Assembly: GCF_042684645.1 (NCBI RefSeq)
Contig: NZ_JBHULV010000052.1
Location: 62,001 to 126,000, forward strand
DNA from: Pseudopedobacter alpinus
GTDB taxonomy: Bacteria > Bacteroidota > Bacteroidia > Sphingobacteriales > Sphingobacteriaceae
Reading direction: 5' to 3'
DNA length: 64,000 bases
How positions within the stretch are numbered: the first letter of the stretch is position 1; every line of letters starts with the position of its first letter. Under the pieces are notes generated by a model that was not told where the DNA came from, searched no databases, and saw nothing but the letters and a program-made list of their open reading frames with translations. Positions 33,285-42,635 of this stretch are shown here, piece by piece. A program made the translations under genes and the position numbers.

Positions 33285-34946
33285 TTAATTCTGCAACAAC
33301 TCTCTCGCATTTTGCAAAGCAGATTCTTTTGGGTTTTCGCCACTCAACATTTTTGCAATTTCTAAAACACGCTCTTCTGTATCTAATTTTTTAATCTGAG
33401 TATAAGTAAAATCGTTTTTAATTAATTTATGTACAAAATAATGCGCTTGCCCCTTGCTTGCCATTTGTGGCAAATGCGTAATGGTAATTACTTGCATGTC
33501 TTTTGCCAATTCTTGCATTATATTTCCAACGCTGTTTGCAACTTCGCCCGATACACCTGTGTCAATCTCATCAAAAATAATGGTTGGTAAAGCCGCTTTT
33601 TTGGCAATTAAAGATTTTATACTTAACATCAGCCTTGATAACTCTCCACCAGATGCAACTTTATTTAGCTCGTTTAATTGATGCCCTTTGTTTGCATTAA
33701 ATAAAAATTTAATCTGGTCAATTCCGGTAACATCTAATTGTTTATTTGGTAAATTGATTTGCTCTATTTTTAATTGAGCATTGTTCATTCCAACTTGAGC
33801 CAAAGTATTAAGAACGTTTTTTTCTATAACCGGAATAACTTTACTTCTATTTAAACTTAATTCAGTAGCTTTTTTTAATAAATCAATTTCTGTAATGGAT
33901 AAATCTTTTTCTAATTTTATTAAATCTTCATCAGCAAATAAAATCTTATTCAATTTATCAGATAATTCATTTTTAAGTGCTATTAATTCTTCGTTATTAT
34001 TTAAACGATGTTTCTTTTGCAAAGCATAACTCAAACTCAATCTCTCGTTAATCTCATTTAGCCTGTTTTCATTAAATGATGTTGCTTGTTCTAAGCTTTC
34101 CAATTCAGCAGCAATATCTTTAATTTCAATTATAGTACTTTTTAAGCGTTCGCTTAGTGATGAAGTTTCTGGCAGATATTTCTCGATACTTTGTATTTGA
34201 TTCAAAGCTTCTTTAAGCTTAGATAAGCCATCATCATCCCCGCCAGTAATTAAATAGTTTGCTGATAGTAAGTTCTTTTTTATTTCTTCAGCATGGGTTA
34301 AACTGTTCAATTCAATTTCCAAATCATTTTGTTCGCCAGCAACTAAGTTTGCACTATCTAACTCGTCAAACTGAAACTGGAAATAATCTTGGTCTGCTTT
34401 TGCTTTTTCAGTTTCTTCTTGCAATGCTTTTAACTGTCGCTGAGTTTTTTTATAAGATTGAAATTGCTTTTTATAATCATTTAATAAAACATCATGTTGC
34501 GCCATTACATCAACAACCAATAATTGGAAATTGGCATTATTAATTTCTAAAGTTGCATGTTGGGAATGCACATCAATTAATTGCTGACCTAAAGCCTTCA
34601 ATACGGCTAAAGTTACAGGAGTATCATTTATAAAAGCTCTTGATTTACCATCTAAAGCAATTTCTCTCCTTAAAACAGTTTCGTTATCGTAATCTAAATC
34701 GTTTTCTTCAAAAAAAGGTTTTAAAGAATAAGAAGTAACATCAAAAAAACCTTCAACCACGCACTTTTTCTGCTGATTAAAAAAGTATTTTCCTTCTGCT
34801 CTTTGACCTAAAATTAAACCTAAAGCACCTAATACTATAGATTTTCCAGCACCAGTTTCTCCTGTAATTATATTCAAATCTTTATCAAAACTAATGTCTA
34901 AATTATCTATTAAGGCGTAGTTTTTTATCAGCAATCTGCTTAGCAT
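33285..34946 (-). CDS. recN: DNA repair protein RecN
   Basis: 553 residues, the standard RecN length. N-terminal Walker A ITGETGAGKSIVLGALGLIL, coiled-coil arms (~150-370), then the C-terminal signature SGGELSRLMLSIKSLIA and Walker B PTIIFDEIDTGVSGEVA, and VITITHLPQMAS. RecN is an SMC-like ATPase acting at double-strand breaks. It follows the DUF4835 gene by 58 bp in the bamD-rpoZ-coaBC run, a gene order common in Bacteroidota. Confidence 0.96.
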   Translation of the reverse strand: MLSRLLIKNYALIDNLDISFDKDLNIITGETGAGKSIVLGALGLILGQRAEGKYFFNQQKKCVVEGFFDVTSYSLKPFFEENDLDYDNETVLRREIALDGKSRAFINDTPVTLAVLKALGQQLIDVHSQHATLEINNANFQLLVVDVMAQHDVLLNDYKKQFQSYKKTQRQLKALQEETEKAKADQDYFQFQFDELDSANLVAGEQNDLEIELNSLTHAEEIKKNLLSANYLITGGDDDGLSKLKEALNQIQSIEKYLPETSSLSERLKSTIIEIKDIAAELESLEQATSFNENRLNEINERLSLSYALQKKHRLNNNEELIALKNELSDKLNKILFADEDLIKLEKDLSITEIDLLKKATELSLNRSKVIPVIEKNVLNTLAQVGMNNAQLKIEQINLPNKQLDVTGIDQIKFLFNANKGHQLNELNKVASGGELSRLMLSIKSLIAKKAALPTIIFDEIDTGVSGEVANSVGNIMQELAKDMQVITITHLPQMASKGQAHYFVHKLIKNDFTYTQIKKLDTEERVLEIAKMLSGENPKESALQNARELLQN

Positions 34947-35004
34947 ATTTATTTTAGAGATTAAAAATTGAAGTTTAAAATTAAAAATTAAGGTTTAAAA
35001 AACC

Positions 35005-35901
35005 TTATTTAATCTTTTTTAATTCTTCGTATTTTGAAGTGTTTGCGGGGTCAGCATCAACCATTAAATTGTAAATTTTAGCCCGCTCCATTGGGTTTCC
35101 TTTACTAAAAATGTTTATAATTTCATCAGCTTTAGCCGAAAAAAATACTTGGTTTAACATAGAACCTTGTTTTTGTTTATCTAAATCGGCGAGTTTTGGT
35201 AAAGCATCACCAATGTTTTTACGACCTTTATTCAAATCTTCACTCATTACATCCAAGCCTAGGCGGTGGTAACTGTATAAAATTTCTCTAATTGGTAAAA
35301 AGCTTTTATTGTTTAAATTTTCAATTAGCCAATACCTATTTCTTAAATTTTCAAAAGCTTTCCAACCCGGAAAAGAAGCATTTTGGGCGTTATTTAAAAC
35401 AGTTTGAGCTTTGGTGTAGTAGTCTGTGCCTCCTAATTTACTAAAAGTATCACTATCTAAACCTACAATTACGTAAGCGTAAAATGCCAATAAAGAACTT
35501 AAGTTATTCAAATAGTTTTGGTCAGAAAAATCTAATGGTTGCCCTTCGGTATAGTTAAAATCAAAATTTTTGTCATTTAAACTTAAAACACTTGAGTTAA
35601 ATGTAGTGCCATAAATAGGGCGACTACTCAATAATTGCGCTTCACATTGATAGTTGCTTCCACCGTCCCAATTTTTAACTGTAATCACTAAATTGCAATC
35701 AATTCTTTCTTGAGATTTCAATTCAAAATTAGTCCACTTTCTGTTATTAATAAATTCTGTAATAGCAATTTGTAAGGCCTCCAAAGGTCTTTTATTAGTG
35801 TTTTGAATTTGAGGAGATAGAATTTGAACCCTAACATTCAAATCTTGAGCATAGGTTTGCAAAGAAAAAAAACATAGAACAACAAGAATTATTTTTTTCA
35901 T
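35005..35901 (-). CDS. DUF4835 family exported protein
   Basis: 298 residues from MKKIILVVLCFFSLQTYAQ, a signal peptide cut after YAQ. The ATG (35899-35901) overlaps the coaBC stop (ATGA), which supports the start. Segments such as DLNVRVQILSPQIQNTNKRP, TEFINNRKWT and ETTFNSSVLSLNDKNFDFNY-like text are characteristic of DUF4835, a periplasmic family seen in Bacteroidota next to coaBC and recN. The biochemical function is unknown. Confidence 0.9.
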   Translation of the reverse strand: MKKIILVVLCFFSLQTYAQDLNVRVQILSPQIQNTNKRPLEALQIAITEFINNRKWTNFELKSQERIDCNLVITVKNWDGGSNYQCEAQLLSSRPIYGTTFNSSVLSLNDKNFDFNYTEGQPLDFSDQNYLNNLSSLLAFYAYVIVGLDSDTFSKLGGTDYYTKAQTVLNNAQNASFPGWKAFENLRNRYWLIENLNNKSFLPIREILYSYHRLGLDVMSEDLNKGRKNIGDALPKLADLDKQKQGSMLNQVFFSAKADEIINIFSKGNPMERAKIYNLMVDADPANTSKYEELKKIK

Positions 35902-37103
35902 ATTAAGAATATAATTTGTTCGCAAATATCTTTAGCAACTGCTTCTTTAGACTTTAAATCGAATGTTTTTTTAGCTAAATTTTTATCTATTATTGTGATT
36001 TTGTTGGTGTTATTTTTAAAACCAGCACCTTCATCATTCAAAGAATTTAGAACAATAAAATCTAAATTCTTTTTCTTTACTTTTTTAATTGCGTTTTCCT
36101 CTTCATTATTGGTTTCTAAAGCAAAACCAACTAGTATTTGGTGTTTTTTACTATGTCCTAAAGTATAAAGAATGTCTGTTGTTTTCTTTAAATTTATTGA
36201 GAAGTCATCAGTGTTTTTCTTAATTTTTTGGTTTGCAACTTCTTGCGGAGTGTAATCTGCAACTGCTGCACTCATTACACAAATATCAACATCATCAAAT
36301 TCGGCTAAACATGCTTGTAACATATCATCAGCGGAAGTAACGTTAACAAGTTTAATATTGTTGTGAATTTGTAAATTTGTTGGGCCACTAACTAAAACCA
36401 CTTCGGCACCAAGATTTTTTAGCTCGTTTGCAATCGCAAAACCCATTTTACCTGATGAATGATTACCAATAAACCTTACAGGATCTATTGCTTCATAAGT
36501 TGGGCCTGCTGTAACTAGGGCTTTTTTTCCTATTAATGGGAGTTTTTGGTTTGTTTTTTCAGATATGAAATTCAAAATTTCTTGAGGTTCTGCTAGCCGG
36601 CCTTCTCCGTATAAGCCACTTGCCAATTCACCATCATTTGGTTTTATAATGGTATTGTTATGGCTAATTAAGGTGCTAATGTTATTTTGAGTGCTTTGAT
36701 GTTTCCACATATCTAAATCCATAGCAGGAGCCAGATAAACAGGGCATTTAGCAGATAAATAAACTGCACTTAAAAGATTATCACAAATACCGTTTGCAAA
36801 TTTAGCTAAAGTATTTGCTGTTGCTGGAGCTATGATTATTAAATCTGCCCATAAAGCTAGTTCTACATGGTTATTCCAAACCCCAGTTTCGGCATGGTAA
36901 TAAGTACTATAAACTTGGTTTTTAGAAAGGGTAGAAAGGGTAAGAGGGGTGATAAAAGATATAGCATCTTTTGTCATCACAACCTTAACGTTTGCACCAG
37001 CTTTTACAAATAACCTAACAAGTTCTGCTGCTTTGTAACTCGCAATACTGCCGCAAACGCCAAGAATTATATTTTTATCTTTAAGCATTTCACTCATGCT
37101 CAA
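35898..37103 (-). CDS. coaBC: Phosphopantothenoylcysteine decarboxylase / phosphopantothenate-cysteine ligase
   Basis: 401 residues; the true start may be a later ATG at 37088 (MLKDKNIILG). The N-terminal flavin decarboxylase (CoaC) carries ILGVCGSIASYKAAEL, the PATANTLAKFANGICDNLL segment and PAMDLDMW. The C-terminal ligase (CoaB) carries VTAGPTYEAIDPVRFIGNHS, SSGKMGFAIA, AAVADYTP and the Lys-rich loop KIKKNTDDFSINLKKTTDIL. It performs two steps of coenzyme A synthesis. It starts 12 bp after rpoZ and overlaps the next gene by four bases. Confidence 0.95.
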   Translation of the reverse strand: MSMSEMLKDKNIILGVCGSIASYKAAELVRLFVKAGANVKVVMTKDAISFITPLTLSTLSKNQVYSTYYHAETGVWNNHVELALWADLIIIAPATANTLAKFANGICDNLLSAVYLSAKCPVYLAPAMDLDMWKHQSTQNNISTLISHNNTIIKPNDGELASGLYGEGRLAEPQEILNFISEKTNQKLPLIGKKALVTAGPTYEAIDPVRFIGNHSSGKMGFAIANELKNLGAEVVLVSGPTNLQIHNNIKLVNVTSADDMLQACLAEFDDVDICVMSAAVADYTPQEVANQKIKKNTDDFSINLKKTTDILYTLGHSKKHQILVGFALETNNEEENAIKKVKKKNLDFIVLNSLNDEGAGFKNNTNKITIIDKNLAKKTFDLKSKEAVAKDICEQIIFLI

Positions 37104-37115
37104 ATATAGAACAAA

Positions 37116-37454
37116 TTAGTTTTGTTCTTTAGAAGGATTTCTATGGTAAACTTTACCATGTAAAAACTCATCAATTGCAACTAATGTTGGCTTTGGCATT
37201 CTTTCGTAATGCTTAGATATTTCAATTTGCTCTCTGTTTTCAAAAACTTCTTCCAAATTGTCATTAGAACTTGCAAATTCTGCTAATTTACCATGTAATT
37301 CTTCTTTTAAATTAGCTGCTATCTGATTAGCTCTTTTGCTAATCACAACTAAAGACTCATATACATTTTGAGTTTCAACGTCTAAAAGTCTTAAGTCTCT
37401 TGTAACTGTTGTACTTGCAACAGTTGGTTTATTAACATTTTCTTTATTGTTCAT
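37116..37454 (-). CDS. rpoZ: RNA polymerase omega subunit, Bacteroidota type
   Basis: 112 residues. The RpoZ core is recognisable in TVTRDLRLLDVETQNVYESL and VVISKRANQIAANLKEEL, the region that clasps the beta' C-terminus. The acidic segment after it (NDNLEEVFENREQIE) and the position between bamD and coaBC are typical of Bacteroidota. It overlaps bamD by 11 bp, so they are translationally linked. Confidence 0.88.
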   Translation of the reverse strand: MNNKENVNKPTVASTTVTRDLRLLDVETQNVYESLVVISKRANQIAANLKEELHGKLAEFASSNDNLEEVFENREQIEISKHYERMPKPTLVAIDEFLHGKVYHRNPSKEQN

Positions 37455-38307
37455 CTTTTTGCTCTTTTTTATATCCCGAATAGCTCGCTAATATCTCTTT
37501 TGTTACTTCTATACCTTTTAATGAAGCTTCTTTTAATGCTTCTGCTTGTTTTAAATAAATACTTTTTGGGTGTCTTTCAACAAATCTTTCATATTCGTCA
37601 ATAGCTTCATTGTACCTATCTTCTTGTCTAATTTCTAAACTATTTTTAGCGTATAAATATTGAGACTGTATGGTTAAAAATTCCATTTCTTCCGCATATT
37701 TAGTGTCAGGAAAATCTTTTGCAGAATTCCTGAATGCGATAACAGCCGCTTGATAATCTCCTATATCTAAAAACAGTTTAGCGTTTTCGTAAGATTTTTG
37801 TTCTAATTTACCCCTTAAGTCAGAAATCAACTCGCTAGCTTCAGCCACTCGTTCACTTTTTGGATACAAGTTTATAAATAATTGTAAAGACTCAATAGCT
37901 TTGTAAGTGTTGTCCTGATCTAAAGAGAAATTTGGAGAATCTAAATAAAAACAATAAGCTGCTAAAAACCTACATTCTTCTGCTTTTGGGCTACTAGGGT
38001 AGGTGTCTGCAAATGTTTTGAAATGGTATCTTGCAGATAAAAAATCTTTTAATTGATAATTTGTATAAGCATAATAGTAATATAAATCTTCAGATTCTGA
38101 CCTTCCTCTGTAACGTTGTACTAAATCATCAAATAAAACTAAAGCTTTAGAGTAATCTTTTTTGTTGTATAAACGTATCGCTTCTTGATACTTTTTAGCA
38201 ACATCTGTACTCTCTCTAAGCTTTTCAAATCTGCTTTTACATCCAGTAAAAACAATTGTAAATAATATAAATAAGCTTAGTACGGTTAAGCTCTTGTTTT
38301 TAAACAT
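37444..38307 (-). CDS. bamD: Outer-membrane assembly lipoprotein BamD
   Basis: 287 residues. Lipoprotein signal LFILFTIVFTGC (lipobox FTGC) and then TPR repeats (EAIRLYNKKDYSKALVLFDD, FLSARYHFKTFADTYPSSPK, AVIAFRNSAKDFPDTKYAEE). BamD is the essential accessory of the BamA beta-barrel assembly machine. First gene of bamD-rpoZ-coaBC-DUF4835-recN. A consensus promoter lies so close that transcription should start at the A of the ATG, which predicts a leaderless mRNA. Confidence 0.93.
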   Translation of the reverse strand: MFKNKSLTVLSLFILFTIVFTGCKSRFEKLRESTDVAKKYQEAIRLYNKKDYSKALVLFDDLVQRYRGRSESEDLYYYYAYTNYQLKDFLSARYHFKTFADTYPSSPKAEECRFLAAYCFYLDSPNFSLDQDNTYKAIESLQLFINLYPKSERVAEASELISDLRGKLEQKSYENAKLFLDIGDYQAAVIAFRNSAKDFPDTKYAEEMEFLTIQSQYLYAKNSLEIRQEDRYNEAIDEYERFVERHPKSIYLKQAEALKEASLKGIEVTKEILASYSGYKKEQKDEQ

Positions 38308-38311
38308 CCTG

Positions 38312-38341
38312 CAAAGATAGGTTAATAAATAATAATGTCAA
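38312..38341 (-). promoter_or_regulatory. bamD operon promoter, predicted leaderless start
   Basis: On the minus strand TTGAC (38341-38337) and TATCTTTG (38319-38312), spaced about 19 bp. In Bacteroidota transcription starts about five bases after the final G, here 38307, the first base of bamD. Confidence 0.75.
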
Positions 38342-38600
38342 TTTTAAATATAAGAAATGCTAAACTAAAGTATTTTTAAATGCTTGGTACATAATTAACA
38401 AAATTTAACGTAATTAAGATAGTTCTTTGAACAGTTCATTCGTTCATTAATAATTGGCTTTGAAAATAATAATTGAGTTAATTAGTTTGTAGTGATTAAG
38501 CTTAAAGATGGATAATCAAAAGAAACTAATCTTGCCATAAAACAAATACTAACAAACCAATTGCTAATAAACTCCATCTCGTAAATTAACTGTTTACTAA
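38342..38600. other. Gene-free stretch between bamD promoter and uvrD stop
   Basis: About 260 bp of AT-rich sequence with no ORF or strong hairpin recognised. A possible extended regulatory region of bamD cannot be excluded. Confidence 0.4.
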
Positions 38601-40895
38601 TTAAACAATTCTCAACTTCGCAAACTTTAACAATAATTGTTTTTGACCAATTTCTTTGAAGAAAATAGTTGCTTTAATATCAGGTTTATTTCCCTCAAGA
38701 GTTAAAACTTTACCGTAACCAAATCTTTCATGTTCTACCTCATGACCCACCTGTAGTTTAGAGGTATCACTTGGTGCAAAACCTTCGCTAGGAACATGGG
38801 CTTTAGCTAAAATAGAAGTTGTAGTAGGTGGCTTGGTTGCCGGTTTGGGTTTCGAGAAGAAATCTCCTTGGGTTTGTTTACTATCGCTAGTTTTACTTTT
38901 CCATTGCGAACGTTCATCATCAAAATTACCAGTACTTAACATAGATTTTTTAGGAATTTCAATCTCTAAAAATCTCGGATCAATTTCGTCTAAAAACCTT
39001 GATGGTTCGCAGTTTATAAGTGTACCAAATTTAAAGCGAGAAGTAGCGTAGCTTAAGTGTAATTTTTTCTCGGCTCTTGTTACTGCAACATAAAATAGGC
39101 GTCTCTCTTCTTCTAAATCTGCTCTAGAATTTAGCGCCATTTGCGATGGGAAAAGATTTTCTTCTAATCCAACTACGTAAATTTGTGGGTATTCTAAACC
39201 TTTAGAAGAGTGAATGGTCATTAATGAAACGGTATCTACATTTTCGGCTTTGTCTTTATCATCATTAGTTAGTAAAGCAATGTCTTGCATAAATACATCC
39301 AAGCCGCGGTCTTCAATATCTTCTCTTTCAGAAAATTCTTTAATACCGTTTAGTAATTCCTGAATATTTTCATAACGTCCTACTCCCTCAACAGATTTAT
39401 CATCGTATAAATCTTTTAATAACCCAGATTGTTGCGCAATATGTAAAGCGGTATCGTAAGCAGTACTGTTTTTTGCTACCACAGCAAAACTTTGCACAGC
39501 AGTTGCAAATCCTGCAACAGCCAAAGCTGCTCTGTTTTCTAAATAATTTGGTGCATCGCAAATAATATCGAATAGTGTCATATTCTCTTTATCTGCTGCT
39601 AAAATAATTTTATCTAAAGTGGTTTTACCTATACCTCTGGCTGGGTAATTAATCACCCTTTTAAAAGCTTCTTCATCTGCCGGGTTAAAGGTTAGCCTAA
39701 AGTACGCGATTAAATCTTTTATTTCTTTACGTTGATAAAATGACTGCCCACCATATATTTTGTAAGGAACACCTAATTTTCTTAAGGCTTCTTCCATTGA
39801 GCGTGATTGTGCATTTGTTCTGTAAAGAATAGCAAAATCAACCCAATTTAAATTTTTATCGGCTCTTTCTTGCGCAATAGACTCTGCAACTTGTTTCCCT
39901 TCTTCATTATCAGAAAAAGATCGTGTTACTTTAATTTTGTCTCCAGTTTCATTCTCAGAAAAAACATTTTTTTCTAACTGATTTTTATTGTTTGCAATAA
40001 TGCTGTTTGCAATGTTTACAATATTTTGTGTTGATCGATAGTTTTGCTCTAACTTATAAACTTTAACATCGGGGTAATCTTTTTGAAAGTTGAGAATGTT
40101 TTGGATATTTGCGCCCCTAAAAGCATAAATACTTTGAGCATCGTCTCCAACTACGCATAAATTCTCTCTAACTGCTGCTAATTTTTTTACAATTAGGTAT
40201 TGAGAAAAGTTAGTATCCTGGTACTCATCAACCATTAAGTATTTAAACTTTTGCTGGTATTTGTTTAAAACATCAATATGTTCCTTAAGTAAAACATTTG
40301 TTTTGAACAATAAATCGTCAAAATCCATTGCGCCAGCTTTAAAACAACGGTTGGCATAAGTTTCGTAAATTTTACCCAAAAAACCTCTTCCAGATGTAAA
40401 GTCGTCAGCCTGTATTTGTTCATTTTGTTGATACTCGGCAACAGAAATTAAATTGTTTTTAGCCATTGATATTCTACCATAAACATAGTTATGGTGGTAG
40501 AGTTTATCATCTAAACTCATTTCTTTCAATATCGTTTTAATTAGGTTTTTACTATCGTCAGTATCGTAAATGGTGAAGTTATTTGGGTAACCTATTTTAT
40601 TAGCTTCAACCCTTAAAATTTTAGCAAAAACAGAGTGGAAAGTACCCATCCAAATATTTTTAGCTTCTGAACCAATTACCGTAGTAATACGGTTACGCAT
40701 TTCTTTTGCAGCTTTATTGGTAAATGTTAAAACTAAAATATTAAACGGATCAATTTTTTTCTGTATTAAATGGGCTACTCTGTAGGTTATTACTCTGGTT
40801 TTTCCAGAGCCAGCTCCTGCAACTATCATTACTGGCCCTTCGGTTTGTTCTACTGCCTGTCTTTGTATCGAGTTTAATCCTGCTAAATAATCCAA
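38601..40895 (-). CDS. uvrD: UvrD/PcrA-type DNA helicase, TTG start
   Basis: 764 residues of superfamily 1A. Motifs: LNSIQRQAVEQTEGPVMIV, Walker A AGAGSGKTRVITYRVA, LTFTNKAAKEMRNRI, Walker B MVDEYQDTNFSQ, VGDDAQSIYAFRGAN, LEQNYRSTQNIVN, VSLMTIHSSKGLEYP and VAVTRAEKKL. The C-terminal Tudor-like tail ends VGHEVEHERFGYGKVLTLEG. It unwinds DNA in repair and replication. The start codon is TTG (40895-40893): the frame is open upstream but has no ATG, and LDYLAGLNSIQ aligns with the usual MDYLxGLN. A TACTTTTG element 20 bp upstream gives a short leader. Confidence 0.94.
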   Translation of the reverse strand: MDYLAGLNSIQRQAVEQTEGPVMIVAGAGSGKTRVITYRVAHLIQKKIDPFNILVLTFTNKAAKEMRNRITTVIGSEAKNIWMGTFHSVFAKILRVEANKIGYPNNFTIYDTDDSKNLIKTILKEMSLDDKLYHHNYVYGRISMAKNNLISVAEYQQNEQIQADDFTSGRGFLGKIYETYANRCFKAGAMDFDDLLFKTNVLLKEHIDVLNKYQQKFKYLMVDEYQDTNFSQYLIVKKLAAVRENLCVVGDDAQSIYAFRGANIQNILNFQKDYPDVKVYKLEQNYRSTQNIVNIANSIIANNKNQLEKNVFSENETGDKIKVTRSFSDNEEGKQVAESIAQERADKNLNWVDFAILYRTNAQSRSMEEALRKLGVPYKIYGGQSFYQRKEIKDLIAYFRLTFNPADEEAFKRVINYPARGIGKTTLDKIILAADKENMTLFDIICDAPNYLENRAALAVAGFATAVQSFAVVAKNSTAYDTALHIAQQSGLLKDLYDDKSVEGVGRYENIQELLNGIKEFSEREDIEDRGLDVFMQDIALLTNDDKDKAENVDTVSLMTIHSSKGLEYPQIYVVGLEENLFPSQMALNSRADLEEERRLFYVAVTRAEKKLHLSYATSRFKFGTLINCEPSRFLDEIDPRFLEIEIPKKSMLSTGNFDDERSQWKSKTSDSKQTQGDFFSKPKPATKPPTTTSILAKAHVPSEGFAPSDTSKLQVGHEVEHERFGYGKVLTLEGNKPDIKATIFFKEIGQKQLLLKFAKLRIV

Positions 40896-40915
40896 ATTGT
40901 GTTTTTTTAAGAATG

Positions 40916-40923
40916 CAAAAGTA
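40916..40923 (-). promoter_or_regulatory. -7 element of the uvrD promoter
   Basis: TACTTTTG on the minus strand, exact TAnnTTTG. It directly follows the T tract of the upstream terminator, so the -33 region falls inside the terminator stem. Start predicted near 40911. Confidence 0.55.
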
Positions 40924-40961
40924 AAAAAAATGAGGCGGAGATTTTAAGTCCGCCTCATTTT
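40924..40961 (-). terminator. Strong terminator after the TPR/DHp protein gene
   Basis: Perfect 13-bp stem AAAATGAGGCGGA / TCCGCCTCATTTT, loop GATTTTAAG, then T8 on the minus strand. It separates the sensor-like gene from uvrD. Confidence 0.92.
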
Positions 40962-40982
40962 AATTTTTTGATAATTTAATAA

Positions 40983-42446
40983 TTAGCTTAACCCTTTGCG
41001 TGTAGGGTCGTGTAAATCTTCATTGATAGTCATTATTTTTGAGTCGATATCATCAACACATTTTTTTATTTGTGGGGCAATCTCGTTGCTATCTACCAGT
41101 TTATCTTCCACTAACATCATTAAACCTTTAAGTGTAGCCACAGGACCACGTATTTGATGAGATAAATGAGAAGAATATTCTGATAGTTTTTGGTTTTTGA
41201 TAATTAAATCCTTTGTTCTTTCTCCAATTATTTCTTCTAATTGATGATTAATTCTATCAACATTATTTTTTTGTTTTATTACTTCATTATTAAGGGCAGT
41301 TAATTCTGAATTAGATTTTTTAGAACGCTTATTTGTTTTAATTAATAAAAAAATAACTAAGAATGCCATTATAGTTACAGCGCCAATTGCGAAAGCTAAT
41401 TTTTGAGCATTTATTTGCGCTTGTATAGTTAACTCATTTTCTTTTTGAGTTTGCTGTTGTTTTAAAGTTTGTTGTATAAGGTTGATGTTGGAAGCTGTGT
41501 TTTTTTTATAGTTTATACTGTCTAAGGCATTTATTTCTTTAAGGTATTCTAAAGCTTTTTCATAATTTTTTCTTTTACTTTCTAATTCATAATTAGTATA
41601 AGTGTAATCGTATATAAGCTTTTGGTTATTAACTAATTTAGCAAAACCTATTCCTTCATTAATGTATTGTTCTGCTTTTTTAAAATTATTTTTATTTATG
41701 TAGATAGTTGAAAGCGTTAAATTAATGGTTGCTATTGTGTTATTTAATTCATTTTCTTTAGATTTTTTATTTGCTTCTAACAGTGTTTTTTCTGCAACAT
41801 CAAAATTATTTAGGTAAAAATAAATTACTCCAATGTTTTGAAGACTTTGTGTTATCCCAATAGGGTTATTTATTTTTTTAAATAGTGAATTACTTCTTGT
41901 ATAATTAGACAATGCTAATGAATAATTTTTTTTTCTATAATATGCATTTCCAATATTTAAATATGTTCCAGCGATTAAATCTTTAATTGAATGTTTATTT
42001 GCGATTACTAGAGTTTGATTAAAATACTCTAAGGATTTGTCATAATCAATTTCTGCCCATAGATTACCAATATTACTAGATACTTTGGCTTCACCAATTT
42101 CATCTTTAATCTTTTTAAATATGTTCAATGAAATGAGGTAGTTGTTCAAAGCAGAGTCACTGTTATTAGTGTAATAATATCCTATTCCTGTAACTCTATA
42201 ACCTTCAGCTATTCCTTTTTGATAGTTTATCTTTTTCGCTATACTAATTGCTTTTCTTCCAATATTGATAGATTGGTCGGGAGAAGTAAGTCGATTTGAA
42301 TATCCATTTTTATTCAGTTCAATAACTTTATTAGAATCAAGTTCTGTTTCAGAATTAAACGTGGTTTTCTGGAATGCTTTGCTACTTGTTGATAAAGTTG
42401 CAAAGAGTAATAAAATATTCAAACACCTCATTTTAGTAAAAAACAT
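40983..42446 (-). CDS. TPR sensor-like protein with DHp region but no ATPase domain
   Basis: 487 residues. A signal sequence (CLNILLLFATLSTSSKAFQ) precedes about seven tetratricopeptide repeats (~60-330, for example AGTYLNIGNAYYRKKNYSLA, SLQNIGVIYFYLNNFDVAEK). A membrane helix (~353-373, LAFAIGAVTIMAFLVIFLLI) and a coiled coil follow, then SEYSSHLSHQIRGPVATLKG, resembling a histidine-kinase H-box with HQIRGP. The protein ends about 45 residues later (DPTRKGLS), without the ATP-binding domain. Periplasmic TPR sensors with a full kinase are common in Bacteroidota; this one is shortened, like 23933-24619. It is divergent from two small TWD peptides. Confidence 0.82.
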   Translation of the reverse strand: MFFTKMRCLNILLLFATLSTSSKAFQKTTFNSETELDSNKVIELNKNGYSNRLTSPDQSINIGRKAISIAKKINYQKGIAEGYRVTGIGYYYTNNSDSALNNYLISLNIFKKIKDEIGEAKVSSNIGNLWAEIDYDKSLEYFNQTLVIANKHSIKDLIAGTYLNIGNAYYRKKNYSLALSNYTRSNSLFKKINNPIGITQSLQNIGVIYFYLNNFDVAEKTLLEANKKSKENELNNTIATINLTLSTIYINKNNFKKAEQYINEGIGFAKLVNNQKLIYDYTYTNYELESKRKNYEKALEYLKEINALDSINYKKNTASNINLIQQTLKQQQTQKENELTIQAQINAQKLAFAIGAVTIMAFLVIFLLIKTNKRSKKSNSELTALNNEVIKQKNNVDRINHQLEEIIGERTKDLIIKNQKLSEYSSHLSHQIRGPVATLKGLMMLVEDKLVDSNEIAPQIKKCVDDIDSKIMTINEDLHDPTRKGLS

Positions 42447-42635
42447 AGAAATAGGTAAATGTATTCATAAATCTTAAAATATTAATTAGGGAATGAAATA
42501 AAAATATGATATTAATTAGAAAGAAAAAAACAGTTAACTGAAAGATTATATTATTTTTTTATACATAAAAGTTTTGTTTAAGTTAATTTCACTATCATAT
42601 TTGTACTGTTACACACACTTAAAAGTTTCAAGAAA
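42447..42635. promoter_or_regulatory. Divergent intergenic region with promoter for the TWD peptides
   Basis: TTTG at 42573-42576 and CATATTTG at 42596-42603, spaced 19 bp, one base off consensus; transcription would start near 42608, about 28 nt before the first peptide ATG. The minus-strand half is AT-rich and lacks a clear element for the TPR gene. Confidence 0.6.
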
